A stretch of 64,000 bases of DNA, taken from assembly GCA_026985075.1 (NCBI GenBank), contig JALSQX010000023.1, positions 1 to 64,000 on the forward strand, written 5' to 3'. Made by a program: the position numbers and the translations under genes. Below, piece by piece: positions 62,871 through 64,000 of the stretch (positions are counted from its first letter, which is position 1; each line of letters starts with the position of its first letter). This stretch comes from Blastocatellia bacterium. Lineage in GTDB: Bacteria > Acidobacteriota > Blastocatellia > HR10 > J050. The notes under the pieces were generated by a model. That model was not told the origin of the DNA. It was given only the letters and a program-made list of their open reading frames with translations, and did no database searches.

Positions 62871-64000
62871 TCAATCCAATCGTTTGTGAAAGCGAAACGC
62901 GCTGACCGCGAAGATGACCACTCCGAAGATGAAAAGGGCTCCCATCTGTGGCCAGAGCACCGAGAAGCCCGTTCCCTTCAGGAAAATCCCCCGAGCGATT
63001 TCCATGAAGTAGCGCACCGGATTCAAATAGGTGAGGTATTGCACCACCACGGGCATGCTTCGAATAGGGAAAGCAAAGCCGCTCAATGCGAAGGCGGGCA
63101 TGAAGAAGAAAAACGATGACATCAACGCCTGCTGCTGGGTTTGCGAAATGGTGGAGATGAACAGTCCGGCTCCCAATGTGGTGAGCAGGAACAAGATCGA
63201 ACACAGGAGTAACAGCCAGGCGCTCCCCCGAAAGGGAATGTGGAAGATGATCAAAGCGGCAGCAGTGATCAACACGACGTCGACCAATCCGATCAAAGCG
63301 AATGGAAGCGTCTTCCCCACCATGAGCTCGACGGGACGGATGGGCGTGACCATCAATTGCTCCATGGTGCCGATCTCTCTCTCGCGAACGATGGCCATGG
63401 CGGTGAGGATGAGCGTGACCAGAGCGATGATATTGACCACCACGCCGGGAACGAAATAATCGCGACTCAGCAGGTCCGGATTGAACCACACCCGGCTCTC
63501 CAGAACGAGGCGCGGTATGGAAGAGCCGGTCAGTCCCCGAGCGGCCACGGCTCTGGCGACCCGAGGGGCGCGCGCTCCGGCCAGGAGCTGACGAGCGAAC
63601 TGACCGACCACCTGGCGGGCATAGTTGGACACAATGACCGCCGTATTGGAATTCGTCCCGTCGATGAGAATCTGCACCGTGGCCGTTCGGCCGCGCTTCA
63701 CGTCTCGAGCAAATCCAGGGAGAACGCGGATGACCGCATGGACGTCTCCGCGATCCAGAAGGGCCCGGATTTGTTCCGGTCGGGTGAGCACGGCGGTGAC
63801 GCGAAAGTGGCGCGACCCCTGGAAGGCGGCCAGTAACTCCCGACTCACCGGCGTTCGATCACCGTCCATCCAGGCGATGCGGGCATGCTCCACATCGAGG
63901 TTGACCGCATAGCCGAAGATGAGCAATTGAATGAGCGGGGGGAGGAACAAAATCGTTCGCATGCGAGGTTCTCGAAGCGCCTGCCGGAACTCCTTTTTGA
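62871..64000 (-). CDS. ABC-2 type transporter permease (5' end beyond the window)
   Basis: A permease of the ABC-2 superfamily, incomplete: the frame continues past position 64000. Reading upstream of the ATG at 63962 gives KKEFRQALREPR, the typical N-terminal KEFxQxxRDPR of these permeases, so the true start is outside. Visible are a membrane segment (ILFLPPLIQLLIFGYAVN), a large extracytoplasmic part (about residues 25-165) and five more segments (for example FVPGVVVNIIALVTLILTAM; MEQLMVTPIRPVELMVGKTL). YbhR/YhhJ-like efflux system; the ATPase should lie beyond the window. Confidence 0.9.
   Translation of the reverse strand, partial: KKEFRQALREPRMRTILFLPPLIQLLIFGYAVNLDVEHARIAWMDGDRTPVSRELLAAFQGSRHFRVTAVLTRPEQIRALLDRGDVHAVIRVLPGFARDVKRGRTATVQILIDGTNSNTAVIVSNYARQVVGQFARQLLAGARAPRVARAVAARGLTGSSIPRLVLESRVWFNPDLLSRDYFVPGVVVNIIALVTLILTAMAIVREREIGTMEQLMVTPIRPVELMVGKTLPFALIGLVDVVLITAAALIIFHIPFRGSAWLLLLCSILFLLTTLGAGLFISTISQTQQQALMSSFFFFMPAFALSGFAFPIRSMPVVVQYLTYLNPVRYFMEIARGIFLKGTGFSVLWPQMGALFIFGVVIFAVSAFRFHKRLD

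Overview
The window is about 59-60% G+C (estimated by eye) and densely coded. It most resembles a chromosomal segment of an Acidobacteriota-type bacterium, possibly Blastocatellia-like. The clues are a very large TonB-dependent receptor with an N-terminal carboxypeptidase-regulatory (Oar-like) domain, a DUF4129/DUF4350/MoxR/DUF58 operon, an EF-G2 paralogue, and long runs of short-overlap operons with GTG and TTG starts. This placement is inference; there is no rRNA or other decisive marker.

Layout. 1-4500: cysteine desulfurase and ThiI (a sulfur relay for tRNA thiolation), convergent with ruvC, flanked on both sides by clusters of a short palindromic repeat whose stems vary with compensating changes. 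One 280-bp block of this array is duplicated directly. 4500-10120: operon of a membrane protein, DUF4129, DUF4350, MoxR ATPase and DUF58 protein. 10120-16470 (minus strand): two VTT/DedA-like membrane proteins, two secreted proteins of unknown function, and smc. 16700-20800: EF-G2, RdgB, tRNA-Gln(CTG) with a good promoter, and an alpha/beta hydrolase.

20900-36000 is the accessory part: a minus-strand catabolic cluster, in transcription order FCD-type GntR regulator, Oar-like TonB receptor, CocE/NonD hydrolase, RhaT-like transporter, a divergent ketol-acid reductoisomerase-like enzyme, CstA carrier, a metallo-beta-lactamase-fold protein that has lost its metal motif, an SDR dehydrogenase, and a GH106-like secreted alpha-L-rhamnosidase. 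I infer uptake and breakdown of a rhamnose-containing compound by a route with at least two enzymes diverged from their families. 36100-37300 holds small orphan genes, an AT-rich promoter island and an attC-like site that together look like a stranded integron cassette.

37500-64000 is mostly housekeeping: ornithine cyclodeaminase-like, QueD-like, a small Sm-like protein, HU-like, MerR-like, tRNA-Pro(GGG), surE, pcm, a third VTT protein, tRNA-Pro(CGG), acylphosphatase, apt, tRNA-Arg(CCT), NAD(P)HX repair enzyme, tsaE, a cyclic-2,3-diphosphoglycerate-synthetase-like GTPase, ftsY, an Nramp-related transporter with an altered metal site, glgC, gltX, a pair of M16 proteases, metH, proS and an ABC-2 permease cut by the window end. 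Several tRNA promoters lie inside the 3' ends of the preceding genes.
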